From Onthophagus taurus (Eukaryota; Arthropoda; Insecta; Coleoptera; Scarabaeidae), in the NCBI RefSeq assembly GCF_036711975.1, contig NC_091973.1:14942001-15006000 (forward strand): DNA of 64,000 bases. Reading direction: 5' to 3'. Below are positions 62,278-64,000 of this stretch, piece after piece. The position numbers and the translations under genes are program-made. The notes below the pieces were generated by a model. The model did no database searches and was not told the origin of the DNA. It worked only from the letters and a program-made list of their open reading frames with translations. Position 1 is the first letter of the stretch. Every line of letters begins with the position of its first letter.

Positions 62278-62613
62278 ATGTCTCATAGTCGTCTCTGTGT
62301 TCTTTTTTCTTCTTTTTTTCAGTCTTTGTGAGTTTAAACCAAAGAAAAAATTTATTTGAAGTTGAGTTGGATTTACCCTATTTATTGTTCATGGAAAACG
62401 TCTTCGTCGAGCTGCGCATGGTCGTCACCTTCCGTTGTGGTGGAGTTAGAAGCGGGGGGGGCTTGCTTCTCAACGTTTTTACTTACCCGGCTCGCTAAGG
62501 GTATTATCGATCAAGAAGGTTACAAGATCAATGTATCGTGCATAATAATAATAAAGGATGTTGGTAAACCGAAGCCCGCTCATATAATTGAATTTGTAAA
62601 AAAAGTACCATAA
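62278..62613 (+). pseudogene. TIR copy of the small Polinton protein (right)
   Basis: The counterpart of 44896-45224. A duplicated start region (ATG at 62163 and again 62278) precedes the frame with WSSPSVVVELEAGG, TRLAKGIIDQEGYKI and KPAHIIEFVKKVP, which ends at 62613. The start and the body are in different frames, as on the left. It has been conserved in both TIRs by their near-identity, so no independent constraint can be read. Confidence 0.65.
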
Positions 62614-62973
62614 CATTAAGGTTTTTATTATTTTTTTACTATTTAATATGTAATTAAAATGTTTATTAATACTTTTATTGGGTTGATTGGGGGGAAAAAT
62701 TAAATTGTCTTAAATTGTGTTATTATTATTTTCCGGAATATTCCCAAGCTCCTGCGCACGCGCATTCAAGAGTTGTGAGGCGCGCCTTTATGCGTTCAAC
62801 GCGCCATCTTTCAGAAACGCCGATTTTAGACAGGAAGTTGTCGCACATCCGCACCTCCGTGACGTCATCCGCCCAATGTAAAAGCATAGGGAGGGGTGTC
62901 AACCAAAGGCTTGGGGGAAAAAATAGGTTGGTAACTAGACCTGGTGATTTTTTAAAAAAAGTAACAGTCTACC

Positions 62974-63045
62974 TGGTTGGTAGTGGAACTAAACCACTAC
63001 CAACCAGGTACCTGGTTGGTAGTGGTTTAGTTCCACTACCAACCA
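62974..63045. repeat. 72-bp perfect palindrome in the right TIR
   Basis: Arms of 36 bp are exact complements around GGTACC at 63007-63012. Each arm contains TGGTTGGTAGTGG and its own partial complement. The left TIR has the same TGGTAGTGG blocks as direct repeats (44418 and 44500), so the palindrome probably arose by slippage or strand switching at the hairpin-forming repeats. Confidence 0.9.
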
Positions 63046-63303
63046 TTAGGTGGCGAGTTACTTTTTTAAAAAAGGTAACAGTCTACCTTGTTGGTAATGG
63101 TTTAGTTCCACTACCAGCCACTAGGTGGCGCGTTACTTTTTAAAAAAGTCACCAGATCTAGTTACTTTTCCAATACCAACATATTTTTTTTTTCACCTCA
63201 GCCGTAGGTTGGTACCCTTCCCTATCCTTTTACATTGGATTGATGACGTCACGGAGATGCGGAGGTGCAATTTCCGGTCTAGAATCGGCGTTTCTATACT
63301 ACT

Positions 63304-63890
63304 AGTGAACTTTGTTATCGACAGATTTAGTAGATTTTTATTTCTTGTGAAACATTCATGAGTTCTTTGCATTTCTCGGTAATGCTGTGGATACCGTCTA
63401 ACACACCATATTTGTTAAAGTAAGTATTCTATTTCTCTTAAAATATTCTTTGCAAGAATCTAGTCGGTTTAATTCGAAGATAGATCTAACGCATCTTTTT
63501 TGGAGTAGGAATACTCTATTCACCGCCGAGGAAAAGCCCCAGAATATCACACCATATGTTAACTGTTCCGTAATAAGTGAGTAAGGCTGCACCAGTGGAT
63601 GATCTAGCTTTGACTTGCTGGATAAGGTAAACATATTTGGCCATCTTAGCAGCCAAATATTCGATGTGTTGCTTCCATTGAAGGTTGCTATCCATTATCA
63701 CACCAAGGAATTTGACAGTTTGGGTAGACACCAATTGTTCGCCTGCATACATTACCATGATCTCATCACTTGAATTCGTATATTCTATTATTTCGGTTTT
63801 GCTCGTATTTAGTCTAAGATTGTTTGCACCAAACCATTTCTCGTTGTAATTATCCATGTTGCAAGGTGTATATAAATAATGAAAAATCAA
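63304..63890 (-). pseudogene. Non-LTR reverse transcriptase, C-terminal part (Polinton target)
   Basis: Minus-strand reading: WFGANNLRLNTSKTEII, TVKFLGVIMDSNLQWKQHI, then, after a shift near 63550, LTYGVIFWGFSS and VFLLQKRCVRSIFELN, and ILTLTNMV. This is the thumb/C-terminal region of Jockey/CR1-type reverse transcriptases. The reading goes on to the Polinton boundary at 63304 and resumes at 44241. The catalytic FADD region would lie upstream and is not in the window: at 63890 the sequence changes. Confidence 0.75.
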
Positions 63891-64000
63891 AATAACCTCT
63901 TACTTGCTTTTTATTATATGCTTCGATACTAGTTTCGAGGTATTACCTCATCTTCAGTCGAAAACTACAAGAATTTTTATAATTAGGAAAAATAAATTAT
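63891..64000. other. End of window, tail-like sequence
   Basis: The segment has GATACTAGTTTCGAGGTATT and ACCTCATCTTCAGTCG, which look like a repeat tail, but no partner occurs in this window. The junction with the reverse-transcriptase fragment near 63880 is abrupt. No gene. Confidence 0.35.

Larger units (their letters stand above)
44242..63303. mobile_element. Polinton (Maverick) DNA transposon, complete, 19,062 bp
   Basis: Ends are AGTAGTATAG...CTATACTACT within terminal inverted repeats of 1.35-1.5 kb, flanked by the perfect 6-bp duplication AGTGAA (44236-44241 and 63304-63309). Six bases is the hallmark target duplication of Polintons. The gene set is complete: protein-primed polymerase B, retroviral-type integrase, FtsK/HerA-type ATPase, adenain-like protease, penton and double-jelly-roll major capsid. 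Such elements grade into adintoviruses. Genes left of 54240 run leftwards and those right of it run rightwards. Several virion genes are frameshifted, so it is an inactive copy. Confidence 0.96.
61801..63303. repeat. Polinton right terminal inverted repeat
   Basis: It matches 44242-45588. It is longer for two reasons: a 115-bp tandem duplication (62142-62256 and 62257-62371) that contains the start of the small TIR gene, and a 72-bp perfect palindrome at 62974-63045 where the left repeat has two direct units instead. The two ends also differ by small indels, for example 3 bases in the segment GGCGCCGCGTT (absent GCC at 62803). Confidence 0.93.

Noticed and set aside
62140..62331. 63-codon ORF in the right TIR beginning MSNVNRAQC
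   Set aside because: It spans the 115-bp tandem duplication in a frame different from the conserved small protein; the left TIR version is in another context, so it is probably not coding.
1..64000. CRISPR arrays, tRNA or rRNA genes, riboswitches, bacterial operons
   Set aside because: None were seen; tandem repeats here have long units without regular spacers, and the gene content is that of eukaryotic mobile elements.

Overview
The window looks like AT-rich nuclear DNA of an arthropod, most likely an insect. It holds BEL/Pao and Ty3/Gypsy LTR retrotransposons, R1/I-group non-LTR elements, a second non-LTR element, hAT and Tc1/mariner relics, MITEs and a Polinton (Maverick). I recognise no ordinary host gene and no RNA gene. 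Species or order cannot be fixed from the sequence; a beetle is a guess. Layout, left half: 1-535 is AT-rich DNA with a repeat motif and a hairpin. 540-4340 is a decayed Ty3/Gypsy element (+). 4440-5000 holds tandem repeats. 5755-7929 is a BEL/Pao 5' portion (-). 8218-9790 is a scrambled relic of the Gypsy family called E1 below. 10188-10517 is a BEL/Pao scrap. 10733-15995 is R1-like copy A, with a 587-bp MITE in its ORF1. 17100-21000 holds Tc1/mariner-like and hAT remnants. 22479-23657 is an intact ORF for a Ulp1-like cysteine protease with a C-terminal zinc cluster. Layout, middle: 24979-43158 is a nest. R1-like copy B (-) was split by Gypsy element E1 (25400-38909, 4-bp duplication TTGC), and E1 was later split inside its RNase H by Gypsy element E2 (27826-35337, 4-bp duplication GAAT). 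E2 has two 1,940-bp LTRs and an apparently intact gag, but it lacks the reverse-transcriptase and integrase cores, so it depended on helpers. One E1 LTR also carries a 206-bp foldback. Layout, right: 44242-63303 is a complete 19,062-bp Polinton inserted into the reverse-transcriptase ORF of a non-LTR element, with a perfect 6-bp target duplication (AGTGAA) and 1.3-1.5 kb terminal inverted repeats. Leftward genes are a hypothetical protein, protein-primed DNA polymerase B with an upstream zinc-finger segment, integrase with a chromodomain, a coiled-coil protein with a fibre-like motif, a conserved unknown and the packaging ATPase. Rightward genes are a phospholipase-A2-like protein, a hydrophobic pX-like protein, an adenain-like protease, penton, a small basic protein, the major capsid protein, an exonuclease-like protein and a small protein whose paralogues sit inside both inverted repeats. 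PolB, integrase and the inverted repeats would replicate and integrate the element; ATPase, protease, penton and capsid form a virion module. That module is broken by frameshifts, and the penton gene carries a further 2.4-kb DNA transposon. A repeated upstream module containing the dyad TTCTAGAA lies before the polymerase and small-protein genes and, in related form, in the inverted repeats, which suggests shared regulation.
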